DNA of 64,000 bases from Hamadaea tsunoensis DSM 44101 (GTDB lineage Bacteria > Actinomycetota > Actinomycetes > Mycobacteriales > Micromonosporaceae): the NCBI RefSeq assembly GCF_000428945.1, contig NZ_AUAX01000003.1, positions 1 to 64,000 on the forward strand, given 5' to 3'. A program made the translations under genes and the position numbers. The notes beneath the pieces are model-generated. The model was not told where the DNA came from. It worked only from the letters and a program-made list of their open reading frames with translations, and did not search any database. How positions within the stretch are numbered: position 1 is the first letter of the stretch; each line of letters begins with the position of its first letter. Positions 34,869 to 44,038 of the stretch are shown here, piece by piece.

Positions 34869-34898
34869 AAAGGAGCCGGGATCCGTCCCGGCTCCTTT
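34869..34898. terminator. Bidirectional terminator
   Basis: Perfect 13-bp stem aaaggagccggga (34869-34881) and tcccggctccttt (34886-34898), loop tccg, between convergent genes. Confidence 0.9.
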
Positions 34899-34914
34899 CG
34901 CGTACCCGGGCGGG

Positions 34915-36315
34915 TCAGGTCAGGTCGCGGCAGGGGATCGTGACGCGCCAGCCCGACGGGTGCGTCTTCACCGACACCTCCCCGCCGCCCGTCTCCGGTA
35001 CGCCGACCGGCGCCACCTTCGACAGGTCGACCGGCAGCCGCCCGCCGTCCGAGTGATCGCAGGCCATCCGCGCCTCGGCGACGACGACCGCCCAGGACCG
35101 GGCCGCGGAGCGGTGGTTGGGCACGAACCAGTTGAGCGCCGACACGACCGCCAGGATCAGCGCCAGTACGCCGGCCGGCGCCAGCGCGAGCGGATCGGGC
35201 CGGGGCGCCAGCAGGGCCGCCAAGGCGGCGATGAGCAGCAGACCGGGCGCGTACAGGTAGCGGTCGGCGGTCGCGCCTAAGGTCATGAGTTCCGCCGAGG
35301 CGAGCACGACGCTCGTGGTGGCCGCCGCGATGGCGAGTTGCCACCGGGGCTTCGTCAGGCGTACGAGGGCGGCCGCGAGCGCCAGGGCGAGGATCGTCAG
35401 CGATGCGATCCCGTAGCCCCACGGGGACCGCTGCGCTTCCCACCGTTCGCCGAAGAGCGTGTGCGGTACGAGCCAGCGGGCGTACTCCCCGAGGGCCCAG
35501 ACGGGATTCGGCCGCAGCGTGCCGCCGGCGCCACCGGCCAGCGCGAACGTGACGAACTGGAGCACCGCTCCGACGGCCAGGTAGCCGGCCAGGAGGATGC
35601 CGTGCACGTCCCGCCGCACGGCGATCCGCAGTGCGGCCAGCGGGAGCAGCAGCAGCGCGTACGGCGTGGTGAGGGCGGTGCCGGCGACGACGAGTCCCGC
35701 CGCGATCCGCGGCCCGATCCGGACCGGCGACCACAGCAGCAGCCAGAACGTCGCGTACAGGAGAGGGAATTGCAGGGTGGCCAGGTTGTCGATGACGGAG
35801 CCGCTGTCAGGGCCGAAGCGGCCCTGCCCGATCGGCGCGAGCACCAGCGGTGCCGCCACCAGTACGCGTGACAGCCGCCACGAGAGGTGAGCACTGCTCG
35901 CGACGTAGACGAGCAGCGCGAGGGCGCTCGTGACGAGGGCGGCGAGCGTGCTCGCCACGGCGGCCGCCCACTCGACCGGAAAGAGGGTGGCGACCTCGGC
36001 CAGCAGCCGCGGGACGAGCGGGAGGAAGCCGCCGACGGGCGTGGTGAGGGCGGCGGCCGGGGAGCGCGTGAGCGCGTCGGAGAGGTAGACGCTGGCGTCC
36101 TGCGCCCAGATCGAGTCCCACGCGCCGTGCCCGTTGACGCGCAGCAGGCTGGCGGCGGCCCCGCCAAGCACCAGCAGTACGCCGGCCGGCCAGTGCCACG
36201 CGTGCGGTACGGCAGCCGGGGTGTCCGGGAAGAGCGGCGCGATCCAGTCCCGTGGCGAGCGGCCCTCGGTGGCTGGCCTGACCTGCGGAAAATGCGTTGC
36301 GGAGGCTGTGCTCAT
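34915..36315 (-). CDS. Polytopic membrane protein, GT-C/mannosyltransferase-like
   Basis: A 466-aa integral membrane protein with about ten TM helices and a short extracytoplasmic C-terminal domain (VSVKTHPSGWRVTIPCRDLT). The first loop after TM1 carries DSIWAQDASVYLSD, where an acidic residue of the luminal loop recalls the D/E motif of GT-C glycosyltransferases using lipid-linked sugars; assignment is tentative. ATG 36315 is directly preceded by GTG 36318, with gatgaggg upstream. Codon 346 from the ATG (35278-35280) is TTA, so the gene needs the bldA-type tRNA at 51538. Neighbour of ilvA but with a 95-bp gap. Confidence 0.65.
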   Translation of the reverse strand: MSTASATHFPQVRPATEGRSPRDWIAPLFPDTPAAVPHAWHWPAGVLLVLGGAAASLLRVNGHGAWDSIWAQDASVYLSDALTRSPAAALTTPVGGFLPLVPRLLAEVATLFPVEWAAAVASTLAALVTSALALLVYVASSAHLSWRLSRVLVAAPLVLAPIGQGRFGPDSGSVIDNLATLQFPLLYATFWLLLWSPVRIGPRIAAGLVVAGTALTTPYALLLLPLAALRIAVRRDVHGILLAGYLAVGAVLQFVTFALAGGAGGTLRPNPVWALGEYARWLVPHTLFGERWEAQRSPWGYGIASLTILALALAAALVRLTKPRWQLAIAAATTSVVLASAELMTLGATADRYLYAPGLLLIAALAALLAPRPDPLALAPAGVLALILAVVSALNWFVPNHRSAARSWAVVVAEARMACDHSDGGRLPVDLSKVAPVGVPETGGGEVSVKTHPSGWRVTIPCRDLT

Positions 36316-36410
36316 CACGCCCTCATCGTTGAGATCGACGCATCACCCCCGGTCGATCACCCGGCCGAGGCAGATGATGGTAGACCGCCACGGCGCGGGC
36401 GGGCACCGGC

Positions 36411-37616
36411 TCAGAGGACGACCAGGTACCCGGCCGACCGCAGGGCGCCGAGCAGCCGATCGGAGTGTTCCGATCCCCGGGTCTCCACCGAGAAAGCCAC
36501 GGAGACCTCGCCCAGCCGCAGGTTGGCGTCGTGCCGCTGGTGGGCGACGTCCACGACGTTCGCGCGGTGCTCGGCGATCAGGGAGAGCAGCGTGGCGAGC
36601 TGTCCCGGCCGGTCGTCGCAGCGCACCGTGAACCGCAGGAACCGGCCGGCCAGCGCCAGTCCGTGCTCGATCACCCGCATGAGCAGCAGCGGGTCGATGT
36701 TGCCGCCGGACAGGATGGCGACCGCCGGCGTCTCGACCTCGGCCGCCCCGCTCAGCAGCGCCGCCACGCCGACCCCGCCCGCCGGCTCCACCACCAGCTT
36801 GCAGCGTTCGAGCAGCATCAGCAGGGCGCGCGAGATCTCCTCGTCGGTCACCGTGACGACGTCGTCCACCAGCTTGCTGACATGCGCGTACGTGATGTCG
36901 CCCGGGCGCAGGACCGCGATGCCGTCGGCGATCGTGGCCAGCGTGTCCAGCCTGATCGGCTGCCCGGCCCGCAGGGACAGCGGGAACGCCGCCGCACCGG
37001 CCGCCTGTACGCCGACGATGCGTACCTCCGGGCGCAGGGCCTTGACCGCGACCGCGACGCCGGAGATGAGCCCGCCGCCGCCGATGCCGGTGATGATCGT
37101 CTTGACGTCCGGGACCTGTTCGAGGATCTCCAGGCCGACCGTGCCCTGGCCGGCGATCACGTCCGGGTGGTCGAACGGATGGATGAAGATCGCCCCGGTA
37201 CGCTCCGCGAACTCCTGCGCGGCGACCAGCGCCTCGTCGACGGTGGCCCCTTCCAGCTGGATGTGCGCCCCGTAGCCCTTGGTCGCGGAGACCTTCGGCA
37301 GCGGCGCGTTGATCGGCATGAACACGGTCGACTGCGCGCCGCACGCGGTGGCCGCGAGGGCGACGCCCTGGGCGTGGTTGCCGGCGCTGGCCGCCACGAC
37401 GCCGCGGGCGCGCTCCTCGGGGGTGAGCCGGTAGATCCGCGTGTACGCCCCCCGCACCTTGTACGCGCCGGCCCGCTGGAGGTTCTCGCACTTCAGCCAC
37501 ACCGGGCCGGAGAGCTTGGCGGTCAACGGCCGGCAGGGTTCGATCGGCGTGGTCCGGACAACGCCGGTCAGCAGCTTCCGCGCGGCTTCGATGTCTTCGA
37601 GGCTGATCAGCGTCAC
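36411..37616 (-). CDS. ilvA: Threonine dehydratase
   Basis: A 401-aa PLP enzyme that deaminates threonine to 2-oxobutyrate for isoleucine synthesis. PLP Lys K53 in AYKVRGAY, the phosphate loop SAGNHAQG, GGGGLISG, and Ser of SGGNIDP are all in place. A C-terminal ACT-like domain (residues ~325-401, RFTVRCDDRPGQLATLLSLIAEH) suggests the shorter catabolic/biosynthetic hybrid form common in actinobacteria rather than the long IlvA with two ACT repeats. GTG 37616 chosen; the upstream ATG at 37724 would overlap the divergent gene. Confidence 0.93.
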   Translation of the reverse strand: MTLISLEDIEAARKLLTGVVRTTPIEPCRPLTAKLSGPVWLKCENLQRAGAYKVRGAYTRIYRLTPEERARGVVAASAGNHAQGVALAATACGAQSTVFMPINAPLPKVSATKGYGAHIQLEGATVDEALVAAQEFAERTGAIFIHPFDHPDVIAGQGTVGLEILEQVPDVKTIITGIGGGGLISGVAVAVKALRPEVRIVGVQAAGAAAFPLSLRAGQPIRLDTLATIADGIAVLRPGDITYAHVSKLVDDVVTVTDEEISRALLMLLERCKLVVEPAGGVGVAALLSGAAEVETPAVAILSGGNIDPLLLMRVIEHGLALAGRFLRFTVRCDDRPGQLATLLSLIAEHRANVVDVAHQRHDANLRLGEVSVAFSVETRGSEHSDRLLGALRSAGYLVVL

Positions 37617-37685
37617 GGCTTGATCGTCCCACCCTTCGGGAGACCGGGGACAGCGGCCTCCGGCGTACCGGGCGATTCGCGACTT

Positions 37686-38192
37686 ATGATCCGATTCGTG
37701 ATGACTTTCGTCAAGGCACTGCACGTCCTCAGCGCCGTCATGCTGATCGGCCCGCTGATGAGCGCGCCCTTCGTGGGCCGCCGGGCCATCGCCCGGCGCA
37801 GCGCCGACGGGGTCCGCGCCGCCGCGAACCAGATGAGCTTCTACGGCCTCGGCTCGATCCTGACCGCCCTGCTCGGCGTACTCACGGTGTCGGCGAGCGG
37901 CGGGAAGGTGAAGTTCGGCGACCCGTGGGTGATCATCTCCAGCACCCTCTACGTCGTCGCGCTCGGACTCGTCTTCTTCTACGCGGTGCCCGCGTTACGC
38001 AAGGCCGCGAACATGGTCGCCGAGGGCGTCCTGGAGGCCACCCCCGACACGGCCGCGCTCACCGCCACCGGCGGCGACCTCCAGCTCAAGGAGCGGCTCG
38101 ACGCGATCACCGGCCGCGTCTACGGCGCCGGGATCGTCGTCCTGCTGGCCTTCGCGCTCATCACGCTCTTGATGACCATCAGGCCATTTTGA
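37686..38192 (+). CDS. DUF2269-like membrane protein (TTA codon)
   Basis: A 168-aa protein with four TM helices (ALHVLSAVMLIGPLMSAPFVG, GLGSILTALLGVLTV, IISSTLYVVALGLVFFY, GAGIVVLLAFALITLL), similar to DUF2269 family proteins; the His in the first helix (KALHVLS) is typical of that group. Function unknown. ATG 37686, or ATG 37701. Codon 104 (37995-37997) is TTA. Its 3' end overlaps the convergent amidase gene by 14 bp. Divergent from ilvA. Confidence 0.72.
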   Translation: MIRFVMTFVKALHVLSAVMLIGPLMSAPFVGRRAIARRSADGVRAAANQMSFYGLGSILTALLGVLTVSASGGKVKFGDPWVIISSTLYVVALGLVFFYAVPALRKAANMVAEGVLEATPDTAALTATGGDLQLKERLDAITGRVYGAGIVVLLAFALITLLMTIRPF

Positions 38193-39561
38193 CCGTACGC
38201 GGAAAGCCCGGTGCGTGCCGCCGCCACGGCTGCTGCATCTCGAACTGGCCGGCCACGGCGAGCAGGACGAGTTCGCTGCCCGGCGGCCCGACGAGCTGAA
38301 CGGCGAGCGGCATGCCGTCGGCGCGTACGCCCACGGGGACGGTCAGGGCCGGGAAACCCGAGATGTTCCACGGGGCGGCGAACGGCGCGTACTTCATGTT
38401 GGCGCGCACGTTGCTCAGCCAGGACCGGCTCGACCACTCGGCCGCCCGCAACGGCGTACGGGCCAGGGCCGGCGTGAGCAGGATGTCGTAGGGGCCGTCG
38501 TTGAAGAACCCCTCGCACCGGGCCCGGAAGTTGATCCGGTCGGCTTCGCGTACGTAGCCGCGCTGGAGCGCCCAGCGGCCGACCTTGAGGTGGCGCTGCG
38601 TACGCCGCTGCAATGTGGACAGGTCCAGGCCGGCCGCCTCGGCGTCGCGCCAGGCGGCCCCGAACCAGGTGGCCAGGCCACGAAGGCCGAGGTTGAACGG
38701 GTAGCCCGGATCGGCCGACACCGTGTCGTGCCCGGCGTCCACCAGCAGTTTCGTCGCGATCGAGACCGCATTCTTGGCATCGTCGTCGGCGCTCGAACCG
38801 GCCACCGGCGACAGCAGCGAGATCGCGGCCCGCAGGCGCGGCGGGTGCTCCAGCTTCCCCGGCGTACGCCCGGCGAGCACGTGGAAGCCGACGGCCGCGT
38901 CGGCGACGGTCGTCGCGAAGACGCCGTTCTCGGTCAGCCCGAACCAGGAGTCCAGGCCGATCTGGGACGGCACGACCCCGCGCCCGGGCTTGAGCCCGAT
39001 GAGTCCGCAGCAGGCGGCGGGGATGCGTACGGAGCCCATGCCGTCGTTGCCGTGCGCGATCGGCACGAGCCCGGCCGCGACGGCGGCGGCGGAGCCGCCC
39101 GACGATCCGCCCGGCGTACGGTCGAGGTTCCAGGGATTGCGCGTGATGCCGGACGCGTCGTCGGTGGTCCCCCACAGGCCCAGCTCGGGCATGCGCGTGA
39201 CGCCGACGATGATCGCGCCGGCGCCGCGCAGGCGGCGGACGACCTCGTGGTCGGATTCGGCCACAGTGGACCGGGCCGCGGCCGAGCCGTTCCATGTGGG
39301 CAGGCCCGCGACGGCGGTGTTCTCCTTGACCGCCACCGGTACGCCGGCCAGCGGGAGATGCCCGAGATCCGGCTGATCGTCGACCTTCGCCGCCTCCAGG
39401 GTGGCCTCGGTCTCGCGCAGCGCCCGGAAGGCGCCGATCTGCCCGTCCTGGGAATGGATGTAGTCCAGATGATCGGCGACGACCTGGGTCGCGGAGATGT
39501 CGCCCCGCCGCACGGCGCGGGCTATCTGCTTCCCGGTCGCCCCCACCCAGGTCTCCGACAT
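38179..39561 (-). CDS. Amidase (amidase-signature family)
   Basis: A 460-aa Ser-Ser-Lys amidase. The catalytic Lys lies in [14 protein letters not shown], the cis-Ser and nucleophile Ser in [17 protein letters not shown], and the oxyanion region in [16 protein letters not shown], all in canonical spacing. It hydrolyses amide bonds of a small substrate not identifiable here (no GatA context: gatB/gatC are absent). ATG 39561; the longer frame to 39786 runs into the metB 3' end. The 3' end overlaps the membrane protein gene by 14 bp. Confidence 0.92.
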   Translation of the reverse strand: MSETWVGATGKQIARAVRRGDISATQVVADHLDYIHSQDGQIGAFRALRETEATLEAAKVDDQPDLGHLPLAGVPVAVKENTAVAGLPTWNGSAAARSTVAESDHEVVRRLRGAGAIIVGVTRMPELGLWGTTDDASGITRNPWNLDRTPGGSSGGSAAAVAAGLVPIAHGNDGMGSVRIPAACCGLIGLKPGRGVVPSQIGLDSWFGLTENGVFATTVADAAVGFHVLAGRTPGKLEHPPRLRAAISLLSPVAGSSADDDAKNAVSIATKLLVDAGHDTVSADPGYPFNLGLRGLATWFGAAWRDAEAAGLDLSTLQRRTQRHLKVGRWALQRGYVREADRINFRARCEGFFNDGPYDILLTPALARTPLRAAEWSSRSWLSNVRANMKYAPFAAPWNISGFPALTVPVGVRADGMPLAVQLVGPPGSELVLLAVAGQFEMQQPWRRHAPGFPRTVKMA

Positions 39562-39679
39562 GGACCCACTCCTCCCCAGCAGTGCGTTGGACCACTGTAC
39601 CCGCGGTGGGCCGCCGGAGACGGCGAGCGCCCCGCGCCAACTTCGGCCCGGGGCGCAACGCTCGTGCATGGACGGTGGG

Positions 39680-40816
39680 TCAGCCCAGCGCCTGCTCCAG
39701 GTCCGCGAGCAGGTCATCCGCGGTCTCGATGCCCACGGAAAGGCGTACGAGGTCGGCCGGCACCTCCAGGGCGGAACCCGCGACACTCGCGTGCGTCATC
39801 CGGCCGGGGTGCTCGATGAGCGACTCGACCCCGCCGAGCGACTCCGCGAGGGTGAACACCTTCGCCCGGTTGCACACGGCCTCCGCGCTCGCCGGATCGC
39901 CGGTACGGAAGCTGATCATGCCGCCGAACCGGCGCATCTGCTTGGCCGCCACCTCGTGGTTCGGGTGATCGGGCAGGCCCGGATAGAGCACCTTGGCCAC
40001 CTTCGGATGCCGGCTCAGGTACTCCGTGATCCGCTCGGCGTTGTCGCAGTGCCGGTCCATGCGTACGGCCAGGGTCTTCACCCCGCGCAGGGTCAGCCAG
40101 GCGTCGAACGGGCCGTTGACCGCGCCCATCGAGTTCTGGTGGAACTTCGCCTGCTCGAACACCGTCTCGTCGTTCAGAACCAGGGCACCACCGACCACAT
40201 CGGAGTGTCCGCCGACATACTTCGTCGTCGAGTGCACGACCACGTCCGCCCCCAGCGCCAGCGGCTGCTGCAGGTACGGGCTGGCGAACGTGTTGTCCAC
40301 CACCAGCAGCGCCCCGGCGTCCCGGGCCACCTGCGCCAGCGCCGCGATGTCCGCGATCCCCAGCAGCGGATTCGTCGGCGTCTCGACCCAGATCAACCTG
40401 GTCTTGTCGGTGACGGCCGCGCGTACCGCGTCGACGTCGGTCAGCCGCGCCGGGGTGAAGTCGATCCCCCAGGGCTGCGCGACCTTCGCGAACAACCGAT
40501 AGGTCCCGCCGTACGCGTCGTCGGGAATAACGACGTGGTCACCCGGCTTGCACACAGCGCGAAGGAGGGTGTCCTCAGCGGCGAGACCACTGGCGAAGGT
40601 CAGCCCGTGACGTCCGCCTTCGAGCGCCGCCAGGCATTCCTGAAGGCTGTCGCGGGTCGGATTGCCGCTCCGCGAGTAGTCGTAACCCAGCCGCGGCGCC
40701 CCGACAGCATCCTGGGCGAAGGTCGAGGTCTGGAATATGGGCGGGATCACCGCGCCGGTACGCCCGTCCGGCTCCTGGCCGGCGTGGATGGCGAGCGTCT
40801 CGAAACCGTAAGACAT
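39680..40816 (-). CDS. metB: Cystathionine gamma-synthase
   Basis: A 378-aa Cys/Met-metabolism PLP enzyme. PLP Lys K199 in [17 protein letters not shown] phosphate site SGLAAEDT, Tyr of [10 protein letters not shown], and the C-terminal [20 protein letters not shown] are as in MetB/MetC. Given a CBS gene 3.4 kb away and the metB position next to cbs in M. tuberculosis, cystathionine gamma-synthase (or gamma-lyase of reverse transsulfuration) is likely. ATG 40816 has TAGGCT (40828-40823) 6 nt upstream, a leaderless pattern. Divergent from msrA over ~72 bp. Confidence 0.93.
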   Translation of the reverse strand: MSYGFETLAIHAGQEPDGRTGAVIPPIFQTSTFAQDAVGAPRLGYDYSRSGNPTRDSLQECLAALEGGRHGLTFASGLAAEDTLLRAVCKPGDHVVIPDDAYGGTYRLFAKVAQPWGIDFTPARLTDVDAVRAAVTDKTRLIWVETPTNPLLGIADIAALAQVARDAGALLVVDNTFASPYLQQPLALGADVVVHSTTKYVGGHSDVVGGALVLNDETVFEQAKFHQNSMGAVNGPFDAWLTLRGVKTLAVRMDRHCDNAERITEYLSRHPKVAKVLYPGLPDHPNHEVAAKQMRRFGGMISFRTGDPASAEAVCNRAKVFTLAESLGGVESLIEHPGRMTHASVAGSALEVPADLVRLSVGIETADDLLADLEQALG

Positions 40817-40888
40817 CACCTCAGCCTAGTCGGGCAGACTTTGAACAGCGGCGCTACGCCGCACCAGCACACCCGGAGGTGTCATCCC

Positions 40889-41542
40889 ATGTTCGTGTGG
40901 CGCAAGAAGCTCGAGTTGCCGACCGCGGCCGAGGCCCTGCCCGGCCGGGAGACCCCGATGCGAGTCGCCGGCGGCCACTACGTCCTCGGCACTCCCCTGA
41001 CCGGCCCCGAGCCTGACGGAGCCCAGGTCGCGATCGTCGGCATGGGCTGTTTCTGGGGCGCCGAGCGACTCTTCTGGAAGCTCCCCGGCGTCTACTCGAC
41101 CTCCGTCGGCTACGCCGGCGGCATCACGCCGAACCCGTCGTACGACGAGGTCTGCTCCGGTTTCACCGGGCACACCGAGGCCGTGCGGATCGTGTTCGAC
41201 CCGGCCGTGATCAGCTACGGCGACCTGCTCAAGGTCTTCTGGGAGAACCACGACCCGACCCAGGGCATGCGCCAGGGCAACGACGTCGGTACGCAGTACC
41301 GCTCGGCGGTCTACACGACCACGCCCGAGCAGCTGGCCGAGGCGCAGGCGTCCCGCGAGGCGTTCGCGCCCATCGTCAAGAGCGCCGGGTACGACGAGAT
41401 CACGACGGAGATCGGGCCGCTCGCGGAGTACTACTACGCGGAGGAGTACCACCAGCAGTACCTGGCCAAGAATCCGGACGGATACTGCGGAATCGGTCCG
41501 AACGGCATGACCTGCCCGGTCGGCGTAGCCAAGACCGCCTAG
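40889..41542 (+). CDS. msrA: Peptide-methionine (S)-S-oxide reductase
   Basis: A 217-aa MsrA repairing Met-S-sulfoxide. Catalytic C54 in [13 protein letters not shown], conserved YAGG and [13 protein letters not shown], the [10 protein letters not shown] motif and C-terminal resolving Cys in [21 protein letters not shown] sits 8 nt before ATG 40889; a longer frame from 39497 is antisense to metB and rejected. Followed by a strong terminator. Placed beside sulfur amino acid genes (metB, cbs) as in a sulfur/oxidative neighbourhood. Confidence 0.96.
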   Translation: MFVWRKKLELPTAAEALPGRETPMRVAGGHYVLGTPLTGPEPDGAQVAIVGMGCFWGAERLFWKLPGVYSTSVGYAGGITPNPSYDEVCSGFTGHTEAVRIVFDPAVISYGDLLKVFWENHDPTQGMRQGNDVGTQYRSAVYTTTPEQLAEAQASREAFAPIVKSAGYDEITTEIGPLAEYYYAEEYHQQYLAKNPDGYCGIGPNGMTCPVGVAKTA

Positions 41543-41552
41543 CCATCTGATG

Positions 41553-41589
41553 AAACGCCCCGCTCCCCTCTCGGAGCGGGGCGTTTTTC
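41553..41589 (+). terminator. Terminator of msrA
   Basis: Perfect 14-bp stem aaacgccccgctcc (41553-41566) and ggagcggggcgttt (41573-41586) followed by ttt. Confidence 0.93.
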
Positions 41590-41591
41590 TA

Positions 41592-41609
41592 TACAGAATT
41601 CTGTACAGT
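41592..41609 (+). promoter_or_regulatory. Antitoxin operator/promoter palindrome
   Basis: Perfect palindrome TACAGAATTCTGTA (41592-41605) overlapping a second, CTGTACAG (41601-41608). TACAGT (41604-41609) could be a -10 with the ATG 41617 seven nt later. Typical place for autoregulation by a Phd/YefM antitoxin. Confidence 0.65.
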
Positions 41610-41616
41610 TATCGGT

Positions 41617-41922
41617 ATGACGATCCTTGTCCATCCTCAGGAGATGTCGGTCACCGAGGCCACACAGCGAGGCGTCGCCGGCCTCGTCACCGAGGCCGAG
41701 CAGGGTACGGATGTCGTGGTCACCCGGCACAAAAGGCCGGTCGCGGCCGTGATCGCGTACCACCGGCTGGAAGAACTGGCTCAAGCTGCCGAGGACCTGC
41801 GGGATCTCGCCCTGGCGCTGGCGCGGCAGGTTTCCGACACCGGCGAGCGGACCAGCTTCGACGAGGTGCTGCGGGCATACGGCCATACCCGGGAGTCCCT
41901 GGCCGAACTGCCGGACGAGTGA
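41617..41922 (+). CDS. Type II antitoxin, Phd/YefM family
   Basis: A 101-aa antitoxin. Residues 8-60 fit the Phd/YefM DNA-binding domain (VTEATQRGVAGLVTEAEQGTDVVVTRHKRPVAAVIAYHRLEEL, split), and the rest is an acidic toxin-binding tail (ESLAELPDE). No ribosome site is seen before ATG 41617; with the -10-like TACAGT seven nt upstream it is likely leaderless. The tail end overlaps the toxin start by 4 bp (GTGA at 41919). The palindromes at 41592-41608 are the probable autoregulatory operator. Confidence 0.85.
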   Translation: MTILVHPQEMSVTEATQRGVAGLVTEAEQGTDVVVTRHKRPVAAVIAYHRLEELAQAAEDLRDLALALARQVSDTGERTSFDEVLRAYGHTRESLAELPDE

Positions 41923-42440
41923 CTGTGGCAGACATCCGGTTCACCAACGACGCGATCGACGACCTGCGCCGTCTCGGCCCGGAGGTCGTTCCCCGGGTCC
42001 TGAAGAAGATCCTCCTGCTGGAGACCAACGTCGTCGCCGGATATCCGCTGGGTGGCGAGCTGGCCGGCTTCCGCAAACTCGTGGTCGGCAACAACACCTG
42101 GCGCATCGTCTACCGGGTCAACGCCGACGTGATCGAGATCTGCGAGATCTGGGCCGTGGGCGCCCGCGCCGACGCCGAGGTGTACGCGGAAGCGTCGGCT
42201 CGCGTACGCGCCGCAGCCGTGACACGGCCCGAGCTGACCGCGCTCGGCGACGTGATCGAGCGGCTGGGCCGGCAGGCGGAAGGTATCGCAGGCTTCCCGC
42301 CTCCGTCGCCACCGGAGCCCGTGCCGGACTGGCTGGCGACGCGACTGATCCACACAGTCCGCCTGCCTCGCGAGGAGGTTGCCGCGATGGATCTGCAGCA
42401 GGCCGTCGACGCTTGGGCGAAATTCACAGCCGGCGGTTGA
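41919..42440 (+). CDS. RelE/ParE-family toxin with C-terminal extension
   Basis: A 173-aa protein. Residues 1-~85 are a RelE/ParE fold (FTNDAIDDLRRLGPEVVPRVLKKI, then YPLGGELAGFRKLVVGNNTWRIVYRV and VIEICEIWAVG), a ribosome-dependent or gyrase toxin type. About 90 further residues follow, more than in usual RelE (~85-100 aa), mostly helical with a Pro-rich hinge (FPPPSPPEPVPDW) and ending LQQAVDAWAKFTAGG. The GTG 41919 overlaps the antitoxin stop; GTG 41925 is an alternative. The extension's role is unknown. Confidence 0.8.
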   Translation: MTVADIRFTNDAIDDLRRLGPEVVPRVLKKILLLETNVVAGYPLGGELAGFRKLVVGNNTWRIVYRVNADVIEICEIWAVGARADAEVYAEASARVRAAAVTRPELTALGDVIERLGRQAEGIAGFPPPSPPEPVPDWLATRLIHTVRLPREEVAAMDLQQAVDAWAKFTAGG

Positions 42441-42452
42441 CCTGGAATCGGA

Positions 42453-43364
42453 TCAGCTGCCGTCCTTGTCGGAGTCGGCGGCGAAGACGATCACCCCGAG
42501 ATACCCGTCGGCCGGCTGCGTGACCTTCATGAGCATCGAGTCCTGGTAGATCGAATCCTTGTCGTTGAACGTGTCCCGGCCGGTGTGGCTCGCGTACGGG
42601 GCGTTCGTGAAGACTGTGGTGTTGAGGGATTCGTCGAACATCATCTGCGTGGTCAGTACCCGTTTGTCCGAGAAGTGGACCATCGCGTGGATGTGCACGG
42701 TACGCCCGCGGTACCAGCCCGGCCAGATCGTGGTGAACTCGACGATCCCGTCGGCGTTGGTGACCTGGGCACCGCGGAGGTAGCGCTTGTCGTCCTGCGG
42801 CTTGAGGTCCATCGAGCCGTCGTCTTCCGAGGAGCCGCCCTGCATCCCGCCGCCCTGGGGAGCGCCGGACGGCGGGGTCCCGCCACCACCGGGAGCCCCG
42901 CCACCAGGAGCACCGCCACCAGGAGCACCGCCGCCGGGAGCACCGCCGCCGCCCTGCGACATCGACTCGGCGCCGGAGTAGGCGCCCGCCGCGTCGCAGT
43001 GCCAGATCTCGACGACCGCGTCGGACAGCGGCTTGCAGGTCTCGCTGTCCTGCACCTTGATGGCCACCCGTAGCCGCGTGCCGGGCCGGTCCTCGCGGAT
43101 GTCGCTGCGGATCTTGTCGGCGTCGAAGTAGTACGGGCCCTGTGTCGTCGTCTTCGTCAGGGTGCAGGTGCCGGCCCCCGCGAACAGGTCGGTGAGGTCG
43201 GCCGCGGTGCTCGCCTGCGGGGTGACGGTCGCGCCGGTGGACGTCGTCACCGAGCCCGGACCGTCCGCGCCGCAGGCGGCGAGCAGGCCGGTGAGGCCGA
43301 CGGAGCTGATTCCGGCGAAGACCGCACGGCGGCTGACCCGCTGACCCTCGTGATCGTGTCCCAT
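42453..43364 (-). CDS. Lipoprotein with intradiol dioxygenase fold
   Basis: A 303-aa exported protein: SRRAVFAGISS Tat-like motif and lipobox LLAAC31, so a Tat-exported lipoprotein. The body is an intradiol ring-cleavage dioxygenase domain: TQGPYYFDADKI, VEIWHCDAAGAYSG, YLRGAQVTNADGIVEF and WPGWYRGRTVHIH, which supply two Tyr and two His ligands for Fe(III). Between the first Tyr region and the rest is a repetitive GGGAP-rich insertion (residues ~138-180). Secreted dioxygenase-like proteins of this type are common in actinobacteria, substrate unknown. ATG 43364. Confidence 0.87.
   Translation of the reverse strand: MGHDHEGQRVSRRAVFAGISSVGLTGLLAACGADGPGSVTTSTGATVTPQASTAADLTDLFAGAGTCTLTKTTTQGPYYFDADKIRSDIREDRPGTRLRVAIKVQDSETCKPLSDAVVEIWHCDAAGAYSGAESMSQGGGGAPGGGAPGGGAPGGGAPGGGGTPPSGAPQGGGMQGGSSEDDGSMDLKPQDDKRYLRGAQVTNADGIVEFTTIWPGWYRGRTVHIHAMVHFSDKRVLTTQMMFDESLNTTVFTNAPYASHTGRDTFNDKDSIYQDSMLMKVTQPADGYLGVIVFAADSDKDGS
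42880..42953 (-). repeat. Imperfect 15-bp tandem repeat coding GGGAP
   Basis: About four copies of a 15-bp unit (form ccaccaggagcaccg, with variants) encode repeated Gly-Gly-Gly-Ala-Pro in the dioxygenase lipoprotein. Copy number is likely variable between strains. Confidence 0.8.
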
Positions 43365-43687
43365 GCGCCGACCGTACGTAGGAGTCGTGCGTGACCCGTC
43401 GATAGCGCCTGGGAAACACCTGAAAGAAAAGTTGGGCGGGAGGTACGCCGACCGGACTGCGGGGAACCGGTCTGTGCGTACTCCCGCCCAACGAACCCGT
43501 CCGCTACGCGGTCAGCTCCTGGCCGGAGGTGCTGTGCGGGTCGGCGGAGGCGGCCTACCCGGTACCGCGGGACGGGTGTCGCGGGACGTGAGCGCTGGCG
43601 GGCGCGTACACGTCGCCGCTCACTGGGTTTCCCTCGTCGTCGGTCGGATCCGGGGGACGGGTCCGGCGGACGGCGGGGCACCCGTGC
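43365..43687. other. 323-bp intergenic gap with large hairpin
   Basis: No credible gene seen. It holds the minus-strand terminator hairpin at 43431-43492; the rest (43493-43687) is GC-rich without recognisable motif. A minus frame of ~144 codons crosses this gap but is poor in protein-like sequence. Confidence 0.6.
43422..43492 (-). terminator. Large hairpin with T-rich tail (minus strand)
   Basis: Arms 43431-43448 and 43476-43492 pair over 17 bp with one bulged G, with a further 6-bp inner stem (43450-43455/43467-43472). On the minus strand the stem is followed by ttttcttt, so it probably ends the transcript of the gene at 43688-44038. Confidence 0.75.
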
Positions 43688-44038
43688 TCATGAGTCGAAG
43701 AACGCTCCTCGGTGGGCAGGGGACGCGCCGGTACGCATGCTGGGCAGTGCGCGCAGGCTGTTCAGGTCGTGCCGGACGGTCCAGGCCTGCTGCCAGGTCC
43801 GCGTCGACGCGGCCGCGGCGCGCTCGGCGAGCCGTCGCGGCGGGCACGGCCAGGAGTGGCCGCACCAGGAGCAGGCGTCGTCGGGCGTGTCCAGGCCGTC
43901 GAGCGGGGTGTGGCGGGCGAGCAGGTGCTGCGCGTCCTGCCACAGCAGACGGTCCAGGACGTCCGTCGGTTCGGCGGTGCTGCCGGTGTCCCCGGCGGCG
44001 TTGCCGCTGCCGGACAGCGGATCGGCGACGCTGATCAC
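43688..44038 (-). CDS. Conserved actinobacterial hypothetical with CxxC-type Cys
   Basis: A 116-aa protein of unknown function with a C-W-C pair and further Cys in DACSWCGHSWPCPPRRLAERA, suggesting metal binding, and a C-terminal RHDLNSLRALPSMRTGA. GTG 44038 has GGGGAGG seven nt upstream and is preferred to the ATG at 44125. Such short CSWCGHSWPC proteins recur in Micromonosporaceae (from memory). Followed by the hairpin at 43431. Confidence 0.65.
   Translation of the reverse strand: MISVADPLSGSGNAAGDTGSTAEPTDVLDRLLWQDAQHLLARHTPLDGLDTPDDACSWCGHSWPCPPRRLAERAAAASTRTWQQAWTVRHDLNSLRALPSMRTGASPAHRGAFFDS

Noticed and set aside
42880-42953. Possible CRISPR-like repeats
   Set aside because: 15-bp contiguous units without spacers, all in coding frame for GGGAP; no cas genes.
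43247-43681. Minus frame across the 43365-43687 gap
   Set aside because: Runs into the dioxygenase gene in another frame, Arg/Pro-rich, and crosses the hairpin; no ribosome site.
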